DNA of 64,000 bases, taken from assembly GCA_031256955.1 (NCBI GenBank), contig JAIRPP010000013.1, positions 124,001 through 188,000 of the forward strand, in the 5' to 3' direction. This stretch comes from Candidatus Methanoplasma sp. (GTDB lineage: Archaea > Thermoplasmatota > Thermoplasmata > Methanomassiliicoccales > Methanomethylophilaceae). The notes beneath the pieces were generated by a model that worked only from the letters and a program-made list of their open reading frames with translations, did not search any database and was not told the origin of the DNA. The position numbers were made by a program, and so were the translations under genes. Below, in pieces: positions 42,044 to 51,703 of this stretch; position 1 is the stretch's first letter; each line of letters starts with the position of its first letter.

Positions 42044-42118
42044 AGGATTCCCATCCTAGGGGCTCATCGCCGTGGCGGGATATAAATTAGGCCGTCTCCC
42101 GGAAGCCCCGGGGACGCG

Positions 42119-42162
42119 TGAAAAAAAGGCCGGGCCCGCCCTCCGCGCGGAGGGCGGGCCCG
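42119..42162 (-). terminator. Long hairpin terminator after the BspA gene 42168-44099
   Basis: A perfect palindrome with 16-bp arms (42131-42162) is followed on the minus strand by GCC and seven T. It begins 5 bases beyond the stop codon of the adhesin gene and separates the adhesins from the recombinases. Confidence 0.85.
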
Positions 42163-42167
42163 TGCGT

Positions 42168-44099
42168 TCACGGGACCTGGGAGTACGGCCTGCCGCCGTT
42201 CCAGTTCGCGTCCCAGCCATGGTTGGGGGCCGGAGACTGGACGGAGATCGAGAGCTGCGGGGAGCAGCCTTCGAACACCTCTTCGCCCATGGTCGCGATG
42301 GTGTTGGGCAGATACACGCTCGCCAGGCTCGTGCACTCTTCGAAGGCGCGCTCGCCTATGTGGGCGACGCTCCCGGGTATCGAGACCGAGGCCAGGGACG
42401 AGCATCCGTAGAACGCGTAGTCCCCTATGCTCGACGCCGTCGCGGGTATCGTCACGGACTCCAGGCTGGAGCATCTGAAAAACAGGTCGCGCGGTATGGA
42501 CGACAGCCCGCTGGGCAGGGTGACGCTCTTCAGGCCGGAGCATCCCAGAAAGGCGCCGTCCCCGAGGCTGGTCACGCTGTCCGGGACGATCACGGCGAGC
42601 AGGCTCCTGCATTCGTAGAACGCGGCCGTGCCTATGCTGGCGATGCCGCTCCCCAGAGACAGGGAGGCCAGCTCCAGGCAGTGGTTGAAGGCGCCCCCGC
42701 CTATAGAAGCCACGCTGCCGGGGATGGATACCGACTTCAGGGCGCAGCCCTCGAAGGCGCGCTGGCCTATGGCGGAGAGGCCGTCCGGGAGGCTTATGGA
42801 CGACAGCATCGAACAGTAGTCGAACGCCTCGCCCCCGATCTCGGCCAGGCTCGCGGGCATGACCACGGACGAGAGGCTGTCGCACCATCTGAACGTTCTG
42901 TCCTCTATCTTCGCCAGGGTCCTCGGGAGGGTCGCGCTCACGAGCGCGGCGCACTCTTCGAAGGCGCCCGGGCCGATGTAGCCCACGCTGTCCGGTATTA
43001 CCACGGAGGTCAGGCGCGGGCATTCCGCGAACGCGCGCCTGCCTATGCTCTCGACGGTCTCGGGGATGTACGCGGATCCGATGTGCGCGTTGCTCTCGAA
43101 GGCCCCCTCCCCTATGGAAGCCACCTTCCTGCCCAGGCTCCACTCGGGTATGGCGACGAGCGCGTCCCTGGACGCGAGCGCGTCGTAGAGCTCGCACTCC
43201 CCCTGCCCCGAATCCGCGAATCCCAGGCCGACGGTCCCCTTCCAGTACGCGTAGAGGGTGATCTCGCGATCGTACGCCCACTGCCCGCTGTCGGGAACGC
43301 CCGCGGTGTTCGACGGGTCCGGGTCCCCTACGGCGTAGTTGACCCCTCCCATCATCAGGAACCATCCTCCGAAGGAGTACGGCCACCTGGTGGGGCCGGA
43401 CGGGAGCGAGTACGCCTCGCCGAGGTCCAGGACCATGGACTTCAGGGAGTCGCCCCCGTCCGCCTTCTGATAGTCGAACGTCACCGGGTATCCCTTCTTC
43501 CACCCGGCGTACAGGGTGACGTCGCGGTACACGCGGTCCGTCGAGAAATCCCAATCGTTAGTGCATTCGGGCTCCATGTACCATCCCAGGAACGCGTAGC
43601 CCTGGCGGAACGGGGCGAGGGGCGCGGCTATCCTGGACCCCTCCTCCACGTCAGCGAGGCCGGCGACGGGGGACCCGCCCCGGCTGTCGAAGGTCACGGT
43701 GTACCTCTCGCGCGTCGCCGACCCGTCCCCGGGGACCCATTTCGCGTACAGCACCGTGTCGCTGTGGATCGTGTCCGAGACGAAGTCCCATCTGTTCGCG
43801 CACGCGGCCTCCCTGTGCCACCCGTCGAACAGGTATCCCTCCTTCGTCGGCGGGTCCGGCGTGTGGACCTTGCCGCCGTCGCGGACGGTCTCCCTGATGA
43901 AGGCGGGCCTGCCGCCCTGGCTGTCGAAGGTGACTTCGAACTCGAGCGGCGCGTCTATGTCCCCGCCCCCGTCGCCGCCGCCGTCCCTGCCGCCCGTCGG
44001 CGAGGCGGCGATGAACGCGGCGAACGCGGCCGATGCTATCAGCAGCGCGATCAGCGCTATGAGCAGCGCTCTCCTCTTCTTCTTTTCATTTCTCTCCAT
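42168..44099 (-). CDS. BspA-type leucine-rich-repeat / InlB-repeat surface protein
   Basis: 643 aa. N-terminus MERNEKKKRR, hydrophobic helix ALLIALIALLIASAAFAAFI, Gly/Asp linker, then InlB-type repeats with KW or GW ends (residues about 50-260). About 13 BspA leucine-rich repeats follow, with asparagine-poor SIPGSVASIGGGAF-like units. The C-terminal tail has VQSPAPNHGWDANWNGG and ends YSQVP. The leader has CCAAGGGGG before the start. Very similar in layout, and in both ends, to the next gene and to the small remnant at 46289. Probable adhesin. Confidence 0.9.
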   Translation of the reverse strand: MERNEKKKRRALLIALIALLIASAAFAAFIAASPTGGRDGGGDGGGDIDAPLEFEVTFDSQGGRPAFIRETVRDGGKVHTPDPPTKEGYLFDGWHREAACANRWDFVSDTIHSDTVLYAKWVPGDGSATRERYTVTFDSRGGSPVAGLADVEEGSRIAAPLAPFRQGYAFLGWYMEPECTNDWDFSTDRVYRDVTLYAGWKKGYPVTFDYQKADGGDSLKSMVLDLGEAYSLPSGPTRWPYSFGGWFLMMGGVNYAVGDPDPSNTAGVPDSGQWAYDREITLYAYWKGTVGLGFADSGQGECELYDALASRDALVAIPEWSLGRKVASIGEGAFESNAHIGSAYIPETVESIGRRAFAECPRLTSVVIPDSVGYIGPGAFEECAALVSATLPRTLAKIEDRTFRWCDSLSSVVMPASLAEIGGEAFDYCSMLSSISLPDGLSAIGQRAFEGCALKSVSIPGSVASIGGGAFNHCLELASLSLGSGIASIGTAAFYECRSLLAVIVPDSVTSLGDGAFLGCSGLKSVTLPSGLSSIPRDLFFRCSSLESVTIPATASSIGDYAFYGCSSLASVSIPGSVAHIGERAFEECTSLASVYLPNTIATMGEEVFEGCSPQLSISVQSPAPNHGWDANWNGGRPYSQVP

Positions 44100-44250
44100 T
44101 TTCAGTTTCCCCCTTGGTAGTCGTGTATGTTTGAAAAAATGTTGGGGTTTGGACCCCGCGATCCCGTCCCGGCTCGGATGCCCCGAGCTGGGGCGGGATC
44201 GCGGGTAAGCGATATCGGGCGCCGCTCGCCTGAGAGGGCGTCCTATCGGT

Positions 44251-46125
44251 TCATGGGACCTGCACGTAAGGTATCCCGCCGTTCCAGTCCGACGCCCACC
44301 CGGAGTGGGGGGCGGGGGACTGGACGGTTATGGAGGTCAGAGACGAGCATCCCGCGAACGCTTTGCTTCCCATGGACGTCACGCTGTTGGACACGTACGC
44401 GCTCGTGAGACCGCTGCAATCCTCGAACGCCTCGTCGCCTATGCTGGCCACGCCGCTCTGCAAGGTGACGGACTTCAGTCCGTCGCAGTACGAGAACGCC
44501 TCGTCGCCTATGCTGGCCACGCTTCCCGGTATGGTTACGGACGTCAGGCTGGCGCAGCTTTCGAACGCGCGGTTCCCGATGCTGGCCACCTTGTCGGGTA
44601 TGGATACGGCGGCCAGATCCACGCAGTAGCCGAAAGCGCTCTCCCCGATGCCGGTAACGCCGCTCGGTATCGTTATCGACGTCAGGCCGCATCCGAAGAA
44701 CAGGTTATCCTCTATCGTCGTCAGCTTGTTGGGGAGGACCGCGCTCGTGAGGCCGCTGCAATCCGCGAACGCGCCCACGCCTATGCTGGTGACCGTGTCC
44801 GGTATGACGATCGACGTCAGTTCGACGCAATTGACGAACGCATTCTCTTCGATGGCGGTCACGCCGCTCTGTATGGTCACCGACTTCAGTTCTATGCAAT
44901 TGTAGAATGTGCGGTCTTCAATGACTTTCAGGCTCTTCGGGAGAACTATCGCCTCCAGATTGGAGCAGTATTCGAACGCCTCGTATCCTATGCTTTCGAC
45001 CGCGTCGGGGATGCGGACGCTTTTGAGGTTGCTCAAGGCGGCGAACGCCCTGAACCCGATGCTGGCGACCGTATCCGGTATGTATATGCTCTCGGTGTAG
45101 TAGCTTCTGGCGAATGCCTCTTCCATTATGGACGTGACCTTCCTCCCCAGGCTCCACTCTGGTATCACTATCGACACGTCGCTCGCGTATCCGAAACTCT
45201 TGAACTCGCATTCTCCGGGAAGGGTGTCTTCGTAGTCCATGCCTATGCTCCCGTTCCAGTGGGCGTACAGCGTCATGTTCTGGGCGTACGGCCACGACTG
45301 GCCGTCCCACAGGCCCGCTATGTTCGCGGGATCGTCGTCTCCGATGGTCGCGTTGACCCCGCCGACCATCAGGAACCACCCCCCGAAGTCGAACGGCGAC
45401 CTGGTGGGCCTGGGCAGCTGGAACTGGTCCCCGAAGTCGATCACCATGGCCTTGTCGGAGTCCCCGCCGGTCGCCTTCTGGTAGTCGAAGGTCACCAGGT
45501 ACCCTTTGGCCCATCCCGCGTACAGGGTTAGGTCCTCGTAGACGCGGTCCATGGAGAAGTCCCATCCGTCGGTGCAGGCGGCCTCCTTGTACCATCCCCT
45601 GAACACGTATCCGCCGCGGGTCGGATCCGCGGGGGGAGATATCCTGGACCCCTCCCTGACGTCGGTCAGGCCTGCCACGGCGGAACCACCCTGGCTGTCG
45701 AACGCGACGGAATACGTCTCGTACGGCGCCTGGCTGTCCTCCGAGACCCATTTCGCGTAGAGGGTTATGTCGTTGTGGACCGTGCGGCTGGCGAAGTCCC
45801 ATTCGTTGACGCAGTCCCTCTCGGCGTACCACTCGTCGAAAAGGTACCCGTCCCTGGTCGGCGGGTCGGGAGTGTGGACCTTGCCCCCGTCGCGCACCTT
45901 CACGGTGATGCTGCCGGGGCTCCCCTCGTGCGCGTCGAACCGGCCTCCCTGGCTGTCGAAGGTGACGTCGAACTCTAGCGGGTTCTGCGTGCTCCCGCCG
46001 TCGCCCCCCTTGTCGCCGCATTGGCACCTGCCCTCGGCGGAGGACGTTATCGCGTACGCGGACGCGGCGATGGACGCGAGCAGCAATATGATCAGAATTA
46101 CAAGCAGTATGCTTCGTTTCCCCAT
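44251..46125 (-). CDS. BspA-type leucine-rich-repeat / InlB-repeat surface protein
   Basis: 624 aa. MGKRSILLVILIILLLASIA anchor, short Cys-containing linker (CQCGDKGG), InlB-type repeats (about residues 50-240), a third repeat starting YLVTFDYQKATGG, then about 14 BspA repeats of the SIVIPDTVTSIG type. The tail is VQSPAPHSGWASDWNGG ending YVQVP, nearly the tail of the 42168-44099 protein. A TATA-like AATATATC lies near 46181-46189 on the minus strand and CAAAGGGGG near the start. Tandem paralogue and probable adhesin. Confidence 0.9.
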   Translation of the reverse strand: MGKRSILLVILIILLLASIAASAYAITSSAEGRCQCGDKGGDGGSTQNPLEFDVTFDSQGGRFDAHEGSPGSITVKVRDGGKVHTPDPPTRDGYLFDEWYAERDCVNEWDFASRTVHNDITLYAKWVSEDSQAPYETYSVAFDSQGGSAVAGLTDVREGSRISPPADPTRGGYVFRGWYKEAACTDGWDFSMDRVYEDLTLYAGWAKGYLVTFDYQKATGGDSDKAMVIDFGDQFQLPRPTRSPFDFGGWFLMVGGVNATIGDDDPANIAGLWDGQSWPYAQNMTLYAHWNGSIGMDYEDTLPGECEFKSFGYASDVSIVIPEWSLGRKVTSIMEEAFARSYYTESIYIPDTVASIGFRAFAALSNLKSVRIPDAVESIGYEAFEYCSNLEAIVLPKSLKVIEDRTFYNCIELKSVTIQSGVTAIEENAFVNCVELTSIVIPDTVTSIGVGAFADCSGLTSAVLPNKLTTIEDNLFFGCGLTSITIPSGVTGIGESAFGYCVDLAAVSIPDKVASIGNRAFESCASLTSVTIPGSVASIGDEAFSYCDGLKSVTLQSGVASIGDEAFEDCSGLTSAYVSNSVTSMGSKAFAGCSSLTSITVQSPAPHSGWASDWNGGIPYVQVP

Positions 46126-46288
46126 TTCCCCTTTCCCCCTTTGAAGATTTAAGCGCGTTTGGGATAAGATTGTCGTTCTAGGATATATTAGATTCCGCCT
46201 TCCAGCCTCATCGCCTCCCTTTCCGGCGCGATGCGCGGATCATAAAAAGGCGCGGCGCCTCCCGTCCGAGGGCGGGGGCGCCGCTCGG

Positions 46289-46459
46289 TCACGGGACCTG
46301 CGTCCACAGGACCCCGCCGTTCCACCCCCTAGCCCATGCCGCATGGGGGGCGGGGGACTGGACGGATATGGAGGACGCGGACGCGGCCAGCGCGGACGCG
46401 GCCAGTATGATCAAAACCAATAGAATCAACGCCGCCAGCGGCAGATCTCTCTTCTCCAT
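46289..46459 (-). pseudogene. Collapsed adhesin gene: anchor fused directly to C-terminal tail (56 aa)
   Basis: An intact frame of 56 codons. It starts MEKRDLPLAA, continues with a hydrophobic helix to ALAASASS, and passes straight into ISVQSPAPHAAWARGWNGG and the end LWTQVP. The first part matches the anchors and the last part matches the tails of the two neighbouring adhesins, while all InlB and LRR repeats are missing. Its promoter and G-rich leader are still in place and it keeps an open frame, so it may still be expressed as a tiny membrane protein. A hairpin terminator follows at 46245-46284. Confidence 0.85.
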
Positions 46460-46508
46460 TCCCCCTACCCCCTTGGAGCCGCGAGGCTCGGGGAAGGATC
46501 GGCGTCCA

Positions 46509-46517
46509 GTTTATATT
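46509..46517 (-). promoter_or_regulatory. TATA box of the collapsed adhesin gene
   Basis: TAATATAAA on the minus strand, about 50 bases before ATG 46459, with CCAAGGGGGTAGGGGG between. Its survival suggests the small gene is still transcribed. Confidence 0.6.
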
Positions 46518-46596
46518 ACGGTTCGCGTGGGCAGAGCGCGAGGGGCCGGGCCCCCCTGGAGAAAAGAGGTAAGGGGTTTGGGATGCGCTCCCGAGA

Positions 46597-48219
46597 TCAC
46601 ATCGGGGGCATGCCCGGCATCCCGCCGGCCCCTCCGGGGGGCGCGGGCTGGGACCTGCGGGCCGCGATGACGTCGTCGATCCTGAGGATCATGTTGGCCA
46701 CCTCCTCGGCGGAGTTGATGGCCTGTATCTTCACCTTCAGGGGCTCGACCACGTTCAGCTTCAGCATGTCCACGGCCTCCCCGGAGTCCAGGTCTATGCC
46801 GTAGTATTTGCCGTTCTTCTGCTTCTCGTGGGCGTTCTTCAGCTTTATTATGCTGTCGATCGCGTCTATGCCGGCGTTCTCGGAGAGGGTCCAGGGGATG
46901 ATCTCCATGGCCTTCGCGAACTTCTCTATGGCCAGCTGCTCCCTGCCGCCCACGGATGAGGCGTAGTCCGCCAGCCTGAGGCTGAGCTCTATCTCGGGCG
47001 CGCCCGCGCCCGCGACGACCTTTCCGTCCTCGATGGTCACTCCCACGGTGCGGATCGCGTCGTTGAGGGACCTCTCGATCTCCTCCAGGACGTGCTCGGT
47101 CCCGCCGCGCACGAAGATCGTTATCGCCTTGGGGTTCTTGCACCCGGTGATGAACGCCATGCCGTCCTCCCCGACGAGCTTCTCCTCGACGCACCCGGCG
47201 TGGCCGAGGTCCTTCGAGGTGATCTCGTTTATGTTGCCGACGATGTTGGCGCCGGTCGCCTTGGCGATGGCCTCGAGGTCGCTCTCCTTGAGCCTCCTGT
47301 ACCCGAGTATGCCCGCCTTGGCCATGTAGTGCTGGACGAGCTCGTCCACGGCCTTGGACCCGAAGACCACGTTGGCCCCGGCGGCCTTGATCTTCTCGAC
47401 CATCTCCTTCATCGTGTTCTCCTCCTCGGCGAGGAAGGTGCCCATCGATGCGGGGTCGGTTATCTGTATCTGGGCGTCGAACTCGGTCTTCTTGACCTCG
47501 AGGCCGCAGGAGAAGAGGGCGATCTTGGCGTTCTCGACCTTCTTGGGCATGCGGGAGTGGACGGCCTCCTTGTCTATCACGACGCCCTCCACGAGGTAGG
47601 TGTCGCCGATGACCCCGCCGACCTTCTTCTGTATGCGGATGTTCTTGGTGTCGACCTTGCCGCCGTCCTCGACCGCCTTCGCCGCCTTGACGACTATGTC
47701 CGCGAGGTGCTGGTACTCCTCTCCGACGGACTTGCCGGTGAGGGTGGTGATCGCGACCTTCTTCAGTATGTCGTCCTTCTTGGCGTCGACGGCTATGCTC
47801 TTGAGGACCTCGACCGCCTTGTCGGCGGCCAGCTTGAACCCGTTGGTTATGACCGTGGGGTGGACGTTGGAGTCTATGAGCTCCTCGGACTGCTTGAGGA
47901 GCTCCCCGGCGAGGACGACCGCGGTGGTGGTCCCGTCGCCGCACTCGCTGTCCTGAGTCTTGGCGACCTCGACGACCATCTTGGCCGCGGGGTGCTGGAC
48001 CTCGATCTCCTTGAGGATCGTCACTCCGTCGTTGGTGATCACGACGTCGCCGATCGTGTTGACCAGCATCTTGTCCATGCCCTTGGGCCCGAGGGTGGAC
48101 CTGACCGCGTCCGCGACCGCCTTCGCGGCGGCTATGTTGTTGAACTGGGCCTCTTTGTCTTTGGTTCTCTCGGTGCCTTCCTTCAGCACGATGATTGGTT
48201 GGTTTCCGTTTGCGTACAT
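46597..48219 (-). CDS. ths: Thermosome subunit (group II chaperonin)
   Basis: 540 aa from ATG 48219, which follows AGGAGATCACCCT. Typical sequence throughout: [33 protein letters not shown], the ATP-binding [19 protein letters not shown], and a C-terminal [16 protein letters not shown] with the ATPase Asp region. It ends with the flexible Gly/Met tail [12 protein letters not shown] typical of thermosomes. It folds proteins in the cytosol. A TATA-like AATATAGAAG is seen near 48263-48272 (minus strand). It probably assembles with other subunits encoded elsewhere. Confidence 0.97.
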   Translation of the reverse strand: MYANGNQPIIVLKEGTERTKDKEAQFNNIAAAKAVADAVRSTLGPKGMDKMLVNTIGDVVITNDGVTILKEIEVQHPAAKMVVEVAKTQDSECGDGTTTAVVLAGELLKQSEELIDSNVHPTVITNGFKLAADKAVEVLKSIAVDAKKDDILKKVAITTLTGKSVGEEYQHLADIVVKAAKAVEDGGKVDTKNIRIQKKVGGVIGDTYLVEGVVIDKEAVHSRMPKKVENAKIALFSCGLEVKKTEFDAQIQITDPASMGTFLAEEENTMKEMVEKIKAAGANVVFGSKAVDELVQHYMAKAGILGYRRLKESDLEAIAKATGANIVGNINEITSKDLGHAGCVEEKLVGEDGMAFITGCKNPKAITIFVRGGTEHVLEEIERSLNDAIRTVGVTIEDGKVVAGAGAPEIELSLRLADYASSVGGREQLAIEKFAKAMEIIPWTLSENAGIDAIDSIIKLKNAHEKQKNGKYYGIDLDSGEAVDMLKLNVVEPLKVKIQAINSAEEVANMILRIDDVIAARRSQPAPPGGAGGMPGMPPM

Positions 48220-48491
48220 AGGGTGATCTCCTATATCTCTGAAGGACAAGTAATTTTGTTCTTCTATATTAATGTTGTTTTTATTCCGCGTTTTTCAGCC
48301 AAAATCGGAGGAGGCTTGGACGTCCGTTCGGAATAAGGGGCGCTCGACGTCCGATCGGCTGGATTTGATTGAAAAACGATGCGCACAACAGCGTTAATAG
48401 TTTGTTTGACTGTTTATTTGAGCATAATTTGAAATACAATATGCTCATTTGTCCATTCAGTCTCAAACAAAGGAGACGAAGGAGGAAAAAA

Positions 48492-49781
48492 ATGACTTTC
48501 GATACCGGTTCCTTATCGGCGCTCGCCGCGGGCGAGGTGTTCTCCGACGGCTCGGTCGTGATGGCTGACGCCATTTGGATCATGATCTCAATACTGCTGG
48601 TGTTCATCATGGCGCCCGCCCTGGCGCTGTTCTACGGCGGGATGCTCAGGAAGCAGAGCATGACGTCCACCATCGCCCAGTGCGCCCTGGCGTCGGCGGT
48701 GGTGTTCCTGTTCTGGGCGCTGCTGGGGTATTCGTTCGCGTTCGACGGGAACAACCTCGGGATAATCGGAGGGTTCGAGTACGCCCTCATGAACAACGTG
48801 CCGTTCGATTCGGCGGTGGTGGCGGGGTCCATACCCGACCTGGAGTTCCTGGTGTTCCAGGGGCTGTTCGCCATGGTGACCGCCTGCATAGTGATCGGGG
48901 CCACCGCGGAGCGCGTGAGGTTCTCCGCCATAATGGTGTTCCTCGCGCTGTGGTGCGTGTTCGTGTACGCGCCGATGACGAACATGGTCTGGGGAGGCGG
49001 GCTCCTCTCCCCGGGCTACCTCGGCGAGATAGGGCTCACCTCCCTGGACTACGCCGGCGGGACCGTGGTGCACATCTGCTCCGGGGTGTCCGGCTTCGCG
49101 GTCGCCATGGTGGTCGGCAGGCGCAGCAAGAGGATCATCAAGGACAGGCCGCACAACGTGCCCTTCATGTTCCTGGGCGCGGCCATGCTGTGGCTCGGGT
49201 GGCTCGGGTTCAACGGGGGCTCGGGGCTCGCGTTCGACGAGAGGCTGATCAACGTCATCGCGGTCACCATAATCAGCTCCTTCGTGGGCATGATCGCCTG
49301 GGCGGCGGTCCAGACGCTGCAGGTGGGGCGCGTGAGCGTGACCGGGCTGTGCGCCGGATCCATAGCCGGGCTGGTGGGGATAACCCCCGCGTGCGGGTTC
49401 GTGGACGTCCCGGCGGCGGTGGCGATAGGCGCCATAACGTCCGTCCTGTGCTACTTCGCGGTCTCGTTCATGAGGAGGAAGTCCGGCGTGGACGACGCGC
49501 TGGACGTGTTCGGGCTGCACGGCGTCGGCGGGATAGCCGGCGCGATCATGACCGGGGCCCTGGCGGTCCCGGCGCTGACGGACACGCCCGGCCTGATCTA
49601 CGGCGGGGCGGACCTGTTCGGCGGGCAGCTGGTGGCGGTGGCGTTCACCTTCGCGTACTGCATGGCCGTGTCCTTCGCCATAATGAAGGTTATCTCGCTC
49701 TTCATGCGCGTCCGCCTCACCGAGGAGGAGGAGCAGGTGGGCGCGGACATAGTGGAGCACGGGGAGTCGGCGTACAACTGA
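48492..49781 (+). CDS. amt: Ammonium transporter
   Basis: 429 aa with eleven membrane helices. Conserved Amt features: GALFYGGMLR-type start (ALALFYGGMLRKQS), the Phe-gate and Ser region, TAERVRFSAIMVFLALWC, DYAGGTVVHICSGVSGFA with pore His1, GWLGFNGGSGLAF, and DALDVFGLHGVGGIAGA with pore His2. ATG 48492 has GGAGGAAAAAA just before it; the longer upstream frame lacks similarity. Forms an operon with glnK, 9 bases downstream, the usual arrangement by which PII blocks the channel when nitrogen is plentiful. Confidence 0.96.
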   Translation: MTFDTGSLSALAAGEVFSDGSVVMADAIWIMISILLVFIMAPALALFYGGMLRKQSMTSTIAQCALASAVVFLFWALLGYSFAFDGNNLGIIGGFEYALMNNVPFDSAVVAGSIPDLEFLVFQGLFAMVTACIVIGATAERVRFSAIMVFLALWCVFVYAPMTNMVWGGGLLSPGYLGEIGLTSLDYAGGTVVHICSGVSGFAVAMVVGRRSKRIIKDRPHNVPFMFLGAAMLWLGWLGFNGGSGLAFDERLINVIAVTIISSFVGMIAWAAVQTLQVGRVSVTGLCAGSIAGLVGITPACGFVDVPAAVAIGAITSVLCYFAVSFMRRKSGVDDALDVFGLHGVGGIAGAIMTGALAVPALTDTPGLIYGGADLFGGQLVAVAFTFAYCMAVSFAIMKVISLFMRVRLTEEEEQVGADIVEHGESAYN

Positions 49782-49790
49782 GGCGATCCC

Positions 49791-50108
49791 ATGAAGATGA
49801 TAGTCGCGATAATAAGGCCAGAGAGGCTCCAGAGCGTGAAGGCCGCCCTCACCGAGGCGGGGATCAGCGGGATGACCATAGTGCCCGTCAGGGGGAGGGG
49901 CTCCCAGGCGGGCATAAGGTTCACGACCAGGGTGGGCTCGTTCTGCGTGGACGAGATAGAGAAGACCATGCTGGAGATCGTGGTGGAGGACGACAGGAAG
50001 CAGGACGCAATCGACGCGGTCAGGAGGTCCGCGGCGACCGGCAGCATAGGCGACGGCAGGATCTTCGTGATCCCCGTGGAGGAATCCCTGAAGGTCGGCG
50101 GAGAGTGA
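49791..50108 (+). CDS. glnK: PII nitrogen regulatory protein (GlnK type) with altered T-loop
   Basis: 105 aa. PII fold is clear: MKMIVAIIRPERLQSVKAAL, GISGMTIVPVRGRGSQAG, and the B-loop TGSIGDGRIFVIPVEES that binds ATP. The T-loop keeps its length but reads RFTTRVGSF where the usual form is ELYRGAEY, so the Tyr51 uridylylation site is absent. Control is then likely by effector binding (ATP/ADP, 2-oxoglutarate) alone. It directly follows amt and should plug that channel. Confidence 0.93.
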   Translation: MKMIVAIIRPERLQSVKAALTEAGISGMTIVPVRGRGSQAGIRFTTRVGSFCVDEIEKTMLEIVVEDDRKQDAIDAVRRSAATGSIGDGRIFVIPVEESLKVGGE

Positions 50109-50176
50109 TCTGACAAAGGCCCCCCAAACCCCTTACTTTTTTCTTTTCGGATCCGCGCCCCCCGCGGGCGCGGCGG

Positions 50177-50869
50177 TCACCAGTCGAACAGCGCGTCGAA
50201 CAGGCCCTCGCGCCTCTTCTGGGAGTCGGAGGGCTTCTCGGCCGGTTGCGCGGGCGGCCGCGCCTGAGGCCCCCCTCCCTCGGCCTGCAGGCGGGGCGGA
50301 GGCTGCGGCGCGCGCCTGCCCGGAGGCTCCGCCCGGGGCGGGGACGCGGCCTTCCGGGCCCTCTCCGCCCTTGCGGCCTCCGCCTTCCTCCTCCTCTCCT
50401 CCTGCCTGACCCTGGACTTGAGGGACATGTAGGACAGCATCGTGTCCTCCTCTGTGGGCAGGTTGTAGGCGAACACCCCGCCGGAATGGAAGACCACGAT
50501 GACCTGCTGGACCTTCCTGGTCACGTGCGCGGAGTACGTGCCGAACTCCCTGTTCCTGTACCTGCCGGAGACCGTCCTGGCCCCCGACACGGAGTACATC
50601 CCCGCCCCGTAGTCTATGCTCTGCCTCGCCTCCGCGCGGGTTATGCTCCCATAGGGGATGAACACGGGCGCGACGGCGCTCCTCAGGCGTATCCCGTCCT
50701 CGTCGAGGGAAGGCCCCCTCCCCTTGGACGGGGACCTGGCGGCGGACGCGAGCAACGCCAGCGCGGCGGTCAGGGCCAGCGGTTCCCAGGCATCGCCGCC
50801 CGCCATGCGGAGGGCCGCGAATGCAGCTATGGCGGCGAGCGCCGCGAAGACGAGGGCGTATCTGTTCAC
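50177..50869 (-). CDS. Membrane protein with PH-like domain and Pro/Arg-rich tail
   Basis: 230 aa. Two N-terminal hydrophobic helices (ALVFAALAAIAAFAAL and PLALTAALALLA), then a beta-rich domain (IRLRSAVAPVFIPYGSITR ... VQQVIVVFHSGGVFAYNL) resembling bacterial PH domains. A helical segment and a long Pro/Arg/Ala-rich tail end in FDALFDW. The function is unknown. The stop lies 68 bases from glnK, convergent. Confidence 0.55.
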   Translation of the reverse strand: MNRYALVFAALAAIAAFAALRMAGGDAWEPLALTAALALLASAARSPSKGRGPSLDEDGIRLRSAVAPVFIPYGSITRAEARQSIDYGAGMYSVSGARTVSGRYRNREFGTYSAHVTRKVQQVIVVFHSGGVFAYNLPTEEDTMLSYMSLKSRVRQEERRRKAEAARAERARKAASPPRAEPPGRRAPQPPPRLQAEGGGPQARPPAQPAEKPSDSQKRREGLFDALFDW

Positions 50870-50920
50870 GCCTCTCCATCTCGTCCCCGCCTTTTTACGT
50901 TTCGCCTCTCGATGCGCCCA

Positions 50921-51703
50921 TCAGAACGCCCTCTCCGCGCGCATCCCCCGCGCCTCGGCCAGGGCCCTGACCCTCTCGGCGGCGCCGGGGGCGCCGGATA
51001 TCCCCATCCTGTTGAGCCGGGCGGCGAGCCCGGGGCGGAGGTTGAGGTCGTCCGTCACGACCCTGCGGGCGCCCGCGGCGGCGAGCGCGTCCACCAGCTC
51101 GCCCTCGCGCCCGCCGAGCGCGTCCAGGACGGGGCCCACCAGGGCGTACACGTCGACCCCCGCGTCCGCCAGCCCCCTGATCGCCGCCAGCCTCCTGCCG
51201 GGGAGCGGCGCGCCGGGCTCGGTGATCTTGGACCTGCGGTCGTCCAGCGTGGTGACGGTCACCCCGACCTCGCCCCTCATGCGGGATATGAGGTCTATGT
51301 CGCGCAGCACGAGGTCGGACTTGGTGTGGACGTGGATCCTGGCGCCCCTCTCCGCGATCGCCTCCAGGCACCCGCGGGTCAGCTCGAAGCGCCTCTCGGC
51401 GCCCTGGTACGGGTCCGTGACGGTGCCCACGCCTATGGTGCCCGAGACCCCCCGCAGCTCCAGCGCCAGCCTCTCGCATATGTTGGACCTCACCCTCACC
51501 ACCCTCCACCCGGCCCAGTCGGAGTGGGTGACCTCCGGCGCGTAGCAGTAGACGCAGCCGTGCTCGCACCCCCCGTAGGGGTTCAGGGCGTAGTCTATGC
51601 CGGGGAGGCGGGACGGCGACAGCGCCCGCCTGCACGGGGAGATCTCGTACGGGCCGTCCCATTCCCCTGCGTTGCCGAACTCGATGAGCTCAGTAGAACT
51701 CAT
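50921..51703 (-). CDS. Radical SAM protein (SPL/Rv2578c-like)
   Basis: 260 aa. Radical SAM CxxxCxxC in YGGCEHGCVYCYAPEVTH near residues 43-59, then GTVTDPYQGAERRFELTRG, a stretch typical of the Rv2578c/spore photoproduct lyase-like group, and HVHTKSDLVLRDIDLI. The reaction is not known. It overlaps the end of the nre gene by 14 bases on the same strand, so a DNA-repair link is plausible but unproven. Confidence 0.85.
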   Translation of the reverse strand: MSSTELIEFGNAGEWDGPYEISPCRRALSPSRLPGIDYALNPYGGCEHGCVYCYAPEVTHSDWAGWRVVRVRSNICERLALELRGVSGTIGVGTVTDPYQGAERRFELTRGCLEAIAERGARIHVHTKSDLVLRDIDLISRMRGEVGVTVTTLDDRRSKITEPGAPLPGRRLAAIRGLADAGVDVYALVGPVLDALGGREGELVDALAAAGARRVVTDDLNLRPGLAARLNRMGISGAPGAAERVRALAEARGMRAERAF

